From Phycisphaeraceae bacterium (GTDB lineage: Bacteria; Planctomycetota; Phycisphaerae; Phycisphaerales; UBA1924): 43,697 bases of DNA. The notes beneath the pieces were generated by a model. The model ran no database searches and was not told the DNA's origin. It saw only the letters and a program-made list of their open reading frames with translations. The translations under genes were made by a program, and so were the position numbers. Every line of letters begins with the position of its first letter. Within the stretch, counting starts at the first letter, position 1. Positions 7,567 through 15,807 of this stretch are shown here, piece after piece. The DNA is taken from the NCBI GenBank assembly GCA_007693965.1, contig RECQ01000066.1, positions 1 through 43,697 of the forward strand, given 5' to 3'.

Positions 7567-9009
7567 ATGGGCAGAGCGATTCACGATCCCGGCGCCGTGG
7601 CCAGCTATCATCACCTGCACGGCGCGCCTCCGTCCGGCGCCGCCTGCCGCGGGCTGGCGTGTTTCGCGTGTCGCGCCGACAACCCGGAGCGTTGGGCGGA
7701 GGCGACGGCGCGTCGCAGTCCGATCTACTGCCTCGGCCTGTGCCACGTGTCACCCGCCGCGGCCGGCGAAACAGCGCGTCCATCTGTTCGCGTGGAGTCC
7801 GCCGAGCCTGTGCTACTCGAGAATATCGCGGCCGGAGGCGTGCGCGACCTTGCGACGTATCTCTCGCGCGGCGGGGGCGATGCGCTGAATCGGGCGCGGT
7901 CGATGTCGCCCGAGGCGCTGATCGAGACCATCGTGGAATCGGGTCTGCGCGGGCGCGGCGGCGCGGGGTTCCCCGCCGGGCGCAAGTGGGCCTCCGTGCG
8001 CGCCGCCGGCGGCGATCCTGTCATCGTCGTCAACGCGGACGAGGGCGACCCCGGCGCCTTCAGCGACAAGGCGCTGCTCGAGGACGATCCCTTCCGGCTG
8101 ATCGAGGCGATCGGCATCGCTGCGCACGCGATCGGGGCCCGCGAAGCCGTCATCTATCTGCGCTGCGAGTATCCGGAGGCCGGCGAGATCATCGGCGCGG
8201 CGCTGCGCGAAGCTGACGAGGCGGACTGGCCCGGCGCTGTGCGCATAGAACTGACGAACGGGCGCGGCAGCTTCGTCTGCGGCGAGGAGACATCGCTGCT
8301 GAATTCGCTGGAAGGCCGGCGCCCGATGGTGCGCATTCGCCCGCCCTATCCCAACGAGCAGGGCCTCTACGGGCGCCCCACGCTTGTGCAGAACGTCGAG
8401 ACGCTGTGCGCAGCGCCCTGGATCGTGGAGCGCGGCGGTGCGGCTTTCCGCGACCTTGGCGCAGACGCCGAGCCGGGCGTCAAGCTGATCTCTCTCAACG
8501 CGATGTTCCGCGAGCCGGGGCTGGTCGAGATCCCCATGGGGATTCCCGTGCGACGGATCGTCGAGGACATCGGTGGCGGCGTGAAGCGCGGCAGGTTGAT
8601 GGGCGTGATGATCGGCGGGCCTCTGGCCGGCCTGCTCCCGCCGCGCGCGCTCGACACGCCCTTCGCCCACAGCGCGCTGGCCTCCGTCGGCGGCGCGGTC
8701 GGGCACGGCGGCGTCATCGCCTTTGCGGACGACACGGATCTTGCGTCGCTCATCGCGGAGGTGTTCCGGTTCGGGGCTGGAGAGTCCTGCGGCCTGTGCG
8801 CGCCGTGCCGGCTGGGGACGGCCGAGCTGGCCGGGGCCTTTGAACGCCTGTGCGCAGGTGAACGGGGCGTCATCGACAGCACGGAATGGGGATCGCTCAT
8901 CGCGGCGCTCGAGCAAACAAGCCTCTGCGGCCACGGGCGCGGCCTGGCGGAGTTCGCGCGATCGCTTGAGAAGAACTTTCCCGAGGAGCTCGCTGCATGT
9001 CTTCGCTGA
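7567..9009 (+). CDS. fdsB: NAD-linked formate dehydrogenase, flavoprotein subunit (FdsB/NuoF-like)
   Basis: A 480-residue subunit that would pass electrons from the molybdenum subunit to NAD+. The N-terminal 65 residues hold C27-x4-C32 and C55-x3-C59, the pattern of a thioredoxin-like [2Fe-2S] domain (NuoE type), here very short. The NuoF part follows, with the glycine-rich FMN/NADH loop (GLRGRGGAGFPAGRKW, 126-141) and NADEGDPGAFSDK (156-168). The C-terminus has ESCGLCAPCRLGT and SLCGHG, ligands of a [4Fe-4S] cluster. The ATG at 7567 has only a weak GAAAG upstream; the frame is open much further upstream over the antisense of the formate channel gene, which I discard. It overlaps the alpha subunit gene by 13 bases, so the two are coupled. 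Confidence 0.9.
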   Translation: MGRAIHDPGAVASYHHLHGAPPSGAACRGLACFACRADNPERWAEATARRSPIYCLGLCHVSPAAAGETARPSVRVESAEPVLLENIAAGGVRDLATYLSRGGGDALNRARSMSPEALIETIVESGLRGRGGAGFPAGRKWASVRAAGGDPVIVVNADEGDPGAFSDKALLEDDPFRLIEAIGIAAHAIGAREAVIYLRCEYPEAGEIIGAALREADEADWPGAVRIELTNGRGSFVCGEETSLLNSLEGRRPMVRIRPPYPNEQGLYGRPTLVQNVETLCAAPWIVERGGAAFRDLGADAEPGVKLISLNAMFREPGLVEIPMGIPVRRIVEDIGGGVKRGRLMGVMIGGPLAGLLPPRALDTPFAHSALASVGGAVGHGGVIAFADDTDLASLIAEVFRFGAGESCGLCAPCRLGTAELAGAFERLCAGERGVIDSTEWGSLIAALEQTSLCGHGRGLAEFARSLEKNFPEELAACLR

Positions 9010-11696
9010 ACGGCGCTCTGTCGGTGACGATCAATGGAACACGACGCGAGGTCCCCGCGGTCGCGACGATGCTTGAGGCTCTTGACGCCGCGGGTGCGAG
9101 TGTGCCGCGGCTGTGCTTCGACGAGCGTGTGAAGCCGGTGGGCGCGTGCCGGCTGTGCGTGGTGAGCGTCGAGGGGCGGCCCCACCCGGTCGCGTCGTGC
9201 GCCGAGGCGCTCGAAGATGGCATGGTCATCGAGACGCACACGCCCGAGCTTGAAGGGTTGCGGCGGACAAATCTCGCTCTCATCGCGCATCGTTATCCCG
9301 CCGAGGCCGCCCGGGCGGAGCCGGATCAGGCGTTCCACCGACTGCTGGCGCGGTACGGCGTCGAGCCAGGTCGCGGCCGGCAGGATGTCTATCAGGACGA
9401 CTCGCATCCGTACCTGGGCCTGGAGATGGAGCGCTGCGTCAACTGCTATTTGTGCGTGAGCATCTGCGAAGAAGTGCAGGGCGCCGACGTGTGGCAGGTG
9501 TGGGAGCGCGGGCCGGAGACGAGGGTCGCTCCCCGGGAAGGCAAGAGCCTGCTCGACGCCGGATGCGTGAGCTGCGGCGCCTGCTCGGACGTGTGCCCCA
9601 CGGGCGCCATCTTCGACAAACGCGAGAAGCCGGCCGAGAAGTGGACACGCAGCACGTGCGTCTACTGCGGCGTCGGCTGCCAGCTCGATGTCGGCACTGC
9701 GAATGGAAAGGTGGTCGCGGTGCGACCTCCCTCGCCGGCGAAGTCGGCGCCGGTGAATGCGGGCCACCTGTGCGTGAAAGGGCGATACGCCTTTGAGTTC
9801 AATCACCACCCGGACCGTGTGACCACGCCGATGCTGCGCGGCTCATCGAAAGAATCCTGGCGCGAGGCATCGTGGGACGAGGCGCTGGACGAGACGGCGT
9901 CGCGCCTGCGGGCGATTCTCGAGCGCCACGGCCCCGACTCGATCGGCGTCCTCGGCTCGTCGCGGGCCACGAACGAGGAGAACTACTACGCGCAGAAGTT
10001 CGCCCGCGTGGTCCTCGGCACGCACAACGTGGACTGCTGCGCCCGCGTCTGCCACCAGCCGACCGCGACGGCGATGAAGACGATTCTCGGGACCGGCGCC
10101 GCCACCAACAGCTTCGACGACATCGAGCGAGCCCGGACCATCTTCATCTTCGGCTGCAACCCGACCGAGAACCATCCGATTGTCGGCGCGCGCATCGCAC
10201 AGGCCGTGCGTCGCGCGGTGAACGGCGCGCGGCTCATCGTCGCCGATCCCAGGCGCATCGAGCTCGCCGGGATCGCGGACATTCACCTGCAGGTCCGCCC
10301 GGGTGGGAACATCCCGCTGCTCAACGCGCTCGCGGCTACGATCATCGAGGAAGATCTGGTTGATCGCGATTTCATCGCCTCGCGCGTCGACGGCTTCGAT
10401 GCGTTCGCCGCGGCGCTGGCCGATTTCGCCCCCGAGGCGGCCGCCGAGGCCTGCGGCGTTCCGGCCGGGATGATCCGCGCCGCCGCACGGATGTACGCGC
10501 AGAACAGGCCGTCGATGTGCTTCCACGGCCTCGGAGCGACCGAGCACCTTCAGGGGACCGAGGGCGTCATGGCCCTGGTGTACCTCGCGCTGCTGACAGG
10601 GAACATCGGGCGTCCGGGGACGGGGATCAACCCACTGCGCGGCCAGAACAACGTGCAGGGCGCTGCGCACATGGGATGCGAGCCCGTCACGCTCCCCGGC
10701 GCCCAGTCGCTCGCCGACAGCGCGACACGCGAACGATTCGAGAAGGCGTGGGGCGCGAAGCTCTCACCCAGCCGCGGCCTTCACCTGCTCCACATGATGG
10801 ACGCGGCGCATAAGGGCGAGCTCAAGGCCCTCTGGATCATCGGCTACGACATCTATCTCACGCTCGCCAACGAGTCCGCGACGGCCGAGGCGCTCGAGAA
10901 GATCGATCTCGTGGTCATCCAGGATCTGTTCATGAACGTGACGGCAGAGCGGTTTGGCCATGTATTTCTTCCCGCGGCGTCAGTCTTCGAGAAGGATGGC
11001 ACGTTCATGAACTCCGATCGGCGCGTGCAGCGCGTCCGTGCAACGCTGCCGCCCGCCGGTCGATCGAAACCCGATGCCTGGATCATCGCCCAGATCGCCT
11101 CGCGATTGGATTTCGGCGACCAGTTCGCCCACGGGAGCGCGGAGGCGATCTGGGACGAGGTGCGCTCGCTCTGGCCCGGGGGCGCAGGGCTGAGCTACGA
11201 GCGCCTGAATCGCGGCGACATCCACTGGCCCTGCCCCGATGAGTCGCATCCTGGCACGCCCATCCTGCACGGCGAGCGCTTCGCCCACGCCGAGCGCACG
11301 GAGCTCCGCCCGATCCCCCATGCCCCCAGCCCCGAGACGACGGACGAGCGTTTCCCCTTCCGGCTCACGACGGGGCGCAACCTCTACCAGTTCAACGCCG
11401 GCACGATGACGCAGCGCACGGAGAACACCTCGCTGCGGTCGCGCGATGAGCTCGAGGTGGCGCCGCCGGATGCGGAGGCGCTCGGCCTGCGCGACGGCGA
11501 CATGGTCGCTGTCGAGAGCCGACACGGACGTATCGAGCTGTCCGTGCGCATCATGGACCGCATCCGCTCCGGGGAGCTGTTCACCAGCTTCCACCACCCC
11601 GACCTGTTCGTGAATCGCGTGACCTCGCCGGTGCGCGACCGGATGGTGCAGGCGCCGGAGTACAAGCTGACGGCCGTGCGCATCGCCCGGATCTGA
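8997..11696 (+). CDS. fdsA: Formate dehydrogenase, molybdopterin alpha subunit (FdsA type)
   Basis: An 899-residue cytoplasmic subunit that oxidises formate to CO2. Domains in order are: a plant-type [2Fe-2S] ferredoxin domain (C40, C51, C54, C68); a NuoG-like segment; two [4Fe-4S] motifs (CVNCYLCVSIC at 147-157 and CVSCGACSDVCP at 190-201); the molybdopterin N-terminal [4Fe-4S] motif (CVYCGVGC at 221-228 plus C259); and the bis-MGD domain to the C-terminus. The active-site motif CCARVCHQPT places a cysteine at 352, where other family members have selenocysteine. There is no Tat signal. The subunit pattern matches soluble NAD-dependent formate dehydrogenases. No fdhD or separate gamma subunit gene is nearby; the [2Fe-2S] function seems to be in the FdsB N-terminus. 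Confidence 0.93.
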   Translation: MSSLNGALSVTINGTRREVPAVATMLEALDAAGASVPRLCFDERVKPVGACRLCVVSVEGRPHPVASCAEALEDGMVIETHTPELEGLRRTNLALIAHRYPAEAARAEPDQAFHRLLARYGVEPGRGRQDVYQDDSHPYLGLEMERCVNCYLCVSICEEVQGADVWQVWERGPETRVAPREGKSLLDAGCVSCGACSDVCPTGAIFDKREKPAEKWTRSTCVYCGVGCQLDVGTANGKVVAVRPPSPAKSAPVNAGHLCVKGRYAFEFNHHPDRVTTPMLRGSSKESWREASWDEALDETASRLRAILERHGPDSIGVLGSSRATNEENYYAQKFARVVLGTHNVDCCARVCHQPTATAMKTILGTGAATNSFDDIERARTIFIFGCNPTENHPIVGARIAQAVRRAVNGARLIVADPRRIELAGIADIHLQVRPGGNIPLLNALAATIIEEDLVDRDFIASRVDGFDAFAAALADFAPEAAAEACGVPAGMIRAAARMYAQNRPSMCFHGLGATEHLQGTEGVMALVYLALLTGNIGRPGTGINPLRGQNNVQGAAHMGCEPVTLPGAQSLADSATRERFEKAWGAKLSPSRGLHLLHMMDAAHKGELKALWIIGYDIYLTLANESATAEALEKIDLVVIQDLFMNVTAERFGHVFLPAASVFEKDGTFMNSDRRVQRVRATLPPAGRSKPDAWIIAQIASRLDFGDQFAHGSAEAIWDEVRSLWPGGAGLSYERLNRGDIHWPCPDESHPGTPILHGERFAHAERTELRPIPHAPSPETTDERFPFRLTTGRNLYQFNAGTMTQRTENTSLRSRDELEVAPPDAEALGLRDGDMVAVESRHGRIELSVRIMDRIRSGELFTSFHHPDLFVNRVTSPVRDRMVQAPEYKLTAVRIARI

Positions 11697-11729
11697 TCTG
11701 CGCGCAGAACGGTCGGCGGCGCTGGGCGC

Positions 11730-14198
11730 TCACGGCTGGGCAAGCCTCTCCGCGACGCCCGCCAGTGAATCCGGGTTGAGGGACATCGAGTCGATGCCGA
11801 TCGAGGCGAGCCACTCGGCGAACTCGGGGTAATTGCTCGGCGCCTCGCCGCAGATGCCCACTTTGCGGCCTTTCTTGTGGGCACGTTCGACGACCATGGC
11901 GATCATCTCCTTCACGCCGGGGTCGCGCTCGTCGAAAAGGTGCAGCAGCAATTCGGAGTCGCGGTCGACGCCCAGCGTGAGCTGCGTCAGGTCGTTCGAG
12001 CCGATCGAGAAGCCGTCGAAGATGTCGCTGAACCCTTCGGCGAGGATGACGTTGTTGGGGATCTCGCACATGACCCAGATCTCGAGGTCGTTTTCGCCGC
12101 GCACGAGGCCGTGGCGGGCCATCTCCTCGATGACGCGCCCGCCCTCTCCCAGCGTGCGGCAGAAGGGGATCATCACCTTCACGTTGCGCAGCCCCATCGT
12201 CTCTCGCACTTTCCGGATCGCGGCGCACTCAAGGGCGAAGCCCTCGCGGTAACGGTCGTCGTAGTAGCGCGAGGCCCCGCGGAAGCCGATCATGGGGTTC
12301 GACTCGACCGGCTCGAACGCTTTGCCGCCCAGCAGGCCTGCGTACTCGTTGGACTTGAAGTCGCTCAGGCGCACGATGACCGGTCGCGGGTAGAAAGCCG
12401 CGGCGATCTGCCCCACGCCCATCGCCAGCCGGTCGATGAAGAATTCCTGCGGCTTCTCGAAGTTCTCCGTCCGCCTGCGGATCTCTTTCTGATCGCGCTG
12501 CGACTCGACGCGATCGGGGTGCACGAGCGCCATCGGGTGGATGCCGATCCAGTTGGTGACAATGAACTCGATGCGCATGAGCCCCACCCCCGCCGCGGGG
12601 AGGAAGGAAAGATCAAACGCCCGCTCGGGGTTTGCCAGGTTGAGCATGAGCGGGACGCGCGGCGTGGGCAGCGTCGCCGGATCGACCTCGGTGCGCGTGT
12701 GCTTGAGGAGGCCGTCGTACACGCGCCCCTCGTCGCCCTCGGCGCACGAGACCGTGACCTCCTGCCCATCGCGCAGGACGCCCGTCGCGTCGCCGCAGCC
12801 AACCACGCAGGGGATTCCCAGCTCTCGGGAGACGATGGCGGCGTGGCAGGTGCGCCCGCCGTGGTCCGTCACCACAGCCGCGGCGCGTTTGAGCACCGGC
12901 TCCCAGTCCGGGTCCGTCATTTCCGCAACGATTGTCTCGCCCGGCTGGAACTTGTGCAGGTCGGCGGATGAGTGGATGACGCGCACCGAACCGGCACCGA
13001 TGCGGTTGCCCACCGCCTTGCCGCGGACGAGGGCCTCGCCCTTTTCCTCGAGCTTGAAGAACTCGATGCGCGGCGTCTTCAGCTGCGAGTGCACCGTCTC
13101 CGGCCTGGCCTGGAGGATGAACAGTTCTCCCGTGCGCCCGTCCTTGGCCCATTCGAGGTCCATGGGCATGGGGCGGCCGGCGCGCTTCGAGTAATGATCT
13201 TCGATCGCGATCGCCCAGCGGGCGAGCTGGAGAGCCTCGTCGTCGCTGATGACAAGGCGCGTGCGGTCTTCACGACCGATGCGCACCTCCCGCACCGATT
13301 TCGTGCCGCCCTCGGCGTAGACGAGTTTGAGTCGCTTGTCCCCCGCCTCGCGCCGGATGATGGACCGGAATCCCTCCCGCGCCGTCGGCTTGTGGATGAG
13401 AAATTCGTCTGGGTTGACGCGCCCCTGAACGACCGTCTCGCCGAGGCCCCAGGAGCCGTTGATGAGCACCACATCGCGGAAGCCGCTCTCGGTGTCGAGG
13501 GTGAAGATCACGCCGGCCGAGCCCAGGTCGCTGCGGACCATCTTCTGCACGCCGACGGAGAGCCCGACGCCTCGGTGGGCTATGTTGTTCTGGGTTCGGT
13601 AGACGATGGCGCGGTCGGTGAAGAGCGAGGCCATGCACTTGCGCACGGCGTCCAGCAATGCCCGTTCACCGCTGATGTTGAGGTATGTCTCCTGCTGGCC
13701 GGCGAAGGATGCGGTGGGAAGGTCCTCGGCGGTGGCGCTGGATCGCACGGCGACGTCGACCGCGATCTCTCCGTGCTCTTCGCTCATGCGCCGGTAGGCG
13801 AGGCGGACAGCCTCCGTCACTTCATCGGGCAGCGGCGCCTCGGTGATGCGCGTGCGGATCGAGCGAGCGGTCTGCGCCAGCGCCTTGGTGTCGGCGACGT
13901 CGAGCCGCTCAAGCTCGCTGTAGATCGCCTCGTCGAGCTCTGCGCGCGCCAGGTGCAGGTGATGGGCGTCGACGGTGAGCGCGAAACCTCCGGGCACGCG
14001 CACACCCGCGCCCTTCAGCTCGCGCAGCATCTCGCCGAGCGAGGCGTTCTTGCCGCCGACGAGCGGCAGATCGTCCAGTGTCAGCTCGTGGAGTGGAACG
14101 ACAAGCGGCCTCTGGGTGTCCACATCCCCGCCCCCGGGCGCGCCCTTGCGAGAACGCTCCTGCGGCCCGGATGCGTGTGATGAGGAAGGTGATGCCAT
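11730..14198 (-). CDS. ppsA: Phosphoenolpyruvate synthase (pyruvate, water dikinase)
   Basis: An 822-residue enzyme from the ATG at 14198; a GTG at 14228 would add ten residues. It converts pyruvate, ATP and water to PEP, AMP and phosphate for gluconeogenesis. The N-terminal ATP-grasp region shows VGGKNASLGEML, AVRSSATAEDLP and SFAGQQETYLN. The swivelling domain carries the catalytic His in GGRTCHAAIVSRELGIP (residue 452 from the ATG). The C-terminal PEP/pyruvate barrel includes RIEFIVTNWIG, GFRGASRYY and GSNDLTQL. Length fits the family. It converges on fdsA with a 33-base gap. The first 35 residues are Ser/Gly-rich and lack family similarity. PEP synthase would support growth on small acids. 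Confidence 0.93.
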   Translation of the reverse strand: MASPSSSHASGPQERSRKGAPGGGDVDTQRPLVVPLHELTLDDLPLVGGKNASLGEMLRELKGAGVRVPGGFALTVDAHHLHLARAELDEAIYSELERLDVADTKALAQTARSIRTRITEAPLPDEVTEAVRLAYRRMSEEHGEIAVDVAVRSSATAEDLPTASFAGQQETYLNISGERALLDAVRKCMASLFTDRAIVYRTQNNIAHRGVGLSVGVQKMVRSDLGSAGVIFTLDTESGFRDVVLINGSWGLGETVVQGRVNPDEFLIHKPTAREGFRSIIRREAGDKRLKLVYAEGGTKSVREVRIGREDRTRLVISDDEALQLARWAIAIEDHYSKRAGRPMPMDLEWAKDGRTGELFILQARPETVHSQLKTPRIEFFKLEEKGEALVRGKAVGNRIGAGSVRVIHSSADLHKFQPGETIVAEMTDPDWEPVLKRAAAVVTDHGGRTCHAAIVSRELGIPCVVGCGDATGVLRDGQEVTVSCAEGDEGRVYDGLLKHTRTEVDPATLPTPRVPLMLNLANPERAFDLSFLPAAGVGLMRIEFIVTNWIGIHPMALVHPDRVESQRDQKEIRRRTENFEKPQEFFIDRLAMGVGQIAAAFYPRPVIVRLSDFKSNEYAGLLGGKAFEPVESNPMIGFRGASRYYDDRYREGFALECAAIRKVRETMGLRNVKVMIPFCRTLGEGGRVIEEMARHGLVRGENDLEIWVMCEIPNNVILAEGFSDIFDGFSIGSNDLTQLTLGVDRDSELLLHLFDERDPGVKEMIAMVVERAHKKGRKVGICGEAPSNYPEFAEWLASIGIDSMSLNPDSLAGVAERLAQP

Positions 14199-14383
14199 CG
14201 GCGTCTCGATTCCGTGTGGATTGTACACAGACGCAGCGACCCGGAATGATCCTCGCAGCAGGAGCCGGAGGCCATGATCCGGTCGGGACGGGTGTGACTG
14301 TGATCAATCTCGGTCGGAAAAACAACGGGGCGAATTGCTTGTTGTTCCGGACTCCGTGCGTCGCGGGGCGCCGATATTCAGAC

Positions 14384-15127
14384 TCATGCGCCCGGAGCCG
14401 CCGCGCTCCGAGCCGCGGTCATTGCGCGTGCGCCGGGGAACAGGATGTTGTTCTCCTTGTGGACATGCTGATGAATGTCGCGCTCGATGCCGGCGAGCGT
14501 GTCGATCATGACGCGGTAGGTGTTGCAGGCGCCGGGCGGGGGTGTGAAATCGTTCGTGAGCGCTCGCATTCTCTTCAGGGCCTCGCCGCTGTGGTCGTGC
14601 TCCTCCATCATCACACGGATGGGCGCCTCGATGGCGCAGCAGGCGCCCCCGTTCGCGTTTGAGCCAGCCGGTTTCTGCTCGATTGAGCGGATGGCGGGGA
14701 AGAGCACGCGCTCTTCCTTGAGCAGATGCATCTCGAGTTCGGACGCGAACGCGTCGAAGATCGCCGCCAGCTCGTGGAGGGTTGGGTCGCTCTCGCCATG
14801 GGCGCGCACGACGGCGCCGATGAGCTCGCGTGCCCGCGGCAGCTCGCTGCGCATCCTGGCGTGGTGGGTCGATTCGATGTGGTCGATCAGGTCGCTCATG
14901 CTTCGGCGACGCCAGTCGGTGTCGTCGGCGGCCGGCCCGGTGGCGAGGGCCTCTTCGAGCTCGTGAAGCACCTTGTCGAGGGGGGCGCCCCTTCGCTCGC
15001 AGGCGGTGGAGAGGGGGATGTTCCCGCCGCAGCAGTAATCGATCGCGTGACGCTCGAAGACTCTGGCCGCGGCGGGGCTTTCGGCGACGATCTCCCCGAC
15101 GGTCCGGGAAGCGATGGCGGTGCTCAT
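14384..15127 (-). CDS. ric: RIC / YtfE-ScdA iron-sulphur cluster repair di-iron protein
   Basis: A 247-residue protein that repairs iron-sulphur clusters damaged by nitric oxide or peroxide. The N-terminal DUF542/ScdA domain has the signature FERHAIDYCCGGN (C32, C33). The hemerythrin-like domain supplies di-iron ligands: STHHARMR, E-x-HLLKEERVLFP, MMEEHDHSG and HQHVHKENNILFP. The ATG at 15127 has AAAGGAG seven bases upstream, a strong start; the frame remains open upstream into the AT-rich promoter, which I exclude. A sigma70-type promoter with the shared regulatory motif in its spacer lies just upstream. Divergent genes for a hemerythrin-like protein and NnrS reinforce a nitric-oxide stress role. 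Confidence 0.93.
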   Translation of the reverse strand: MSTAIASRTVGEIVAESPAAARVFERHAIDYCCGGNIPLSTACERRGAPLDKVLHELEEALATGPAADDTDWRRRSMSDLIDHIESTHHARMRSELPRARELIGAVVRAHGESDPTLHELAAIFDAFASELEMHLLKEERVLFPAIRSIEQKPAGSNANGGACCAIEAPIRVMMEEHDHSGEALKRMRALTNDFTPPPGACNTYRVMIDTLAGIERDIHQHVHKENNILFPGARAMTAARSAAAPGA

Positions 15128-15187
15128 GGTCGGCTCCTTTTGTGTTCCGGGGGTTCCGGCGCCGGCGCTTGCCGGGCGGTCTCGGGC

Positions 15188-15216
15188 ATAATAGTATATC
15201 ATTATCCAATTATCAA
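15188..15216 (-). promoter_or_regulatory. ric promoter with embedded TGGAT-N4-ATATM operator
   Basis: Reading the minus strand, a -35 TTGATA (15211-15216) and a -10 TATTAT (15188-15193) are 17 bases apart, a near-ideal vegetative promoter. The spacer contains TGGAT-AATG-ATATA (15195-15208), the motif shared with six other promoters here. A protein bound there would block RNA polymerase, so repression is the simplest reading. The site may also serve the divergent hemerythrin gene. Confidence 0.7.
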
Positions 15217-15267
15217 GTTTTATCACGCCTCTTCCGCCGATGGTCATTCCAGCAGGATCCAGCCGCC

Positions 15268-15807
15268 ATGCCGCACAAGCAACTGAAACGTCATGACGCA
15301 CTCCAGCCGCTCTCGCGTGAGCATTTCAACGGGCTGGTCCTGGCCCGCAGGCTCCGCGAGGCGGCCGGGGGCGACGCCGAGGCGGGCCGGCGAGCCCTGC
15401 GCGAGCTCGACGCCGCCTGGCGGAACGAGCTCGAGGGCCACTTCGAGGATGAGGAGCGGCTGCTGGCCGGGCTCGTGCCCGCCGACATGGAGCGCCGACT
15501 GCACGACGAACACGCGGCGATCCGCACTCTGGCGATGCGTCTGCTGCGATCGTCGCCCGCCGCGAGCGAGGAGCTCACGCGGTTCGCGTCGATGCTGCAG
15601 AAGCACATCCGCTGGGAAGAGCGCGAGTTATTTCCCGCCGCGGAAGACGCCGCGACCGAGGAGCAGCTCGCGTTCATCGCCGAGCACACACAGCGTGTCG
15701 AGCGCGATCGGCCCGGCGCCCGCAAGCACAAGAGCGGCGTCGCGCCCTTCAGGCCGTGGGACCCGGGATCTTCAGACGAACTGAGCGACGCGGGAGGCCG
15801 ACCGTGA
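15268..15807 (+). CDS. Hemerythrin HHE cation-binding domain protein
   Basis: A 179-residue soluble helical protein with hemerythrin-like ligands: KRHDALQPLSREHFNG near the start, GHFEDEERLL, LHDEHAAIRTLAMRL and HIRWEERELFPAAE. Such proteins bind a non-haem di-iron centre and sense or bind O2 or NO. The ATG at 15268 has an AGGA-like element upstream. Its stop overlaps the GTG start of the following NnrS gene (GTGA), so both are made from one mRNA. It is divergent from the RIC gene across an AT-rich promoter region. The C-terminal 35 residues are charged and probably disordered. The exact ligand is not readable from sequence. Confidence 0.85.
   Translation: MPHKQLKRHDALQPLSREHFNGLVLARRLREAAGGDAEAGRRALRELDAAWRNELEGHFEDEERLLAGLVPADMERRLHDEHAAIRTLAMRLLRSSPAASEELTRFASMLQKHIRWEERELFPAAEDAATEEQLAFIAEHTQRVERDRPGARKHKSGVAPFRPWDPGSSDELSDAGGRP

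Noticed and set aside
14294-14307. An FNR-like site (GTGAC-N4-ATCAA) upstream of ppsA
   Set aside because: Only the right half matches the consensus fully; the left half has three of five bases, too weak to call alone.
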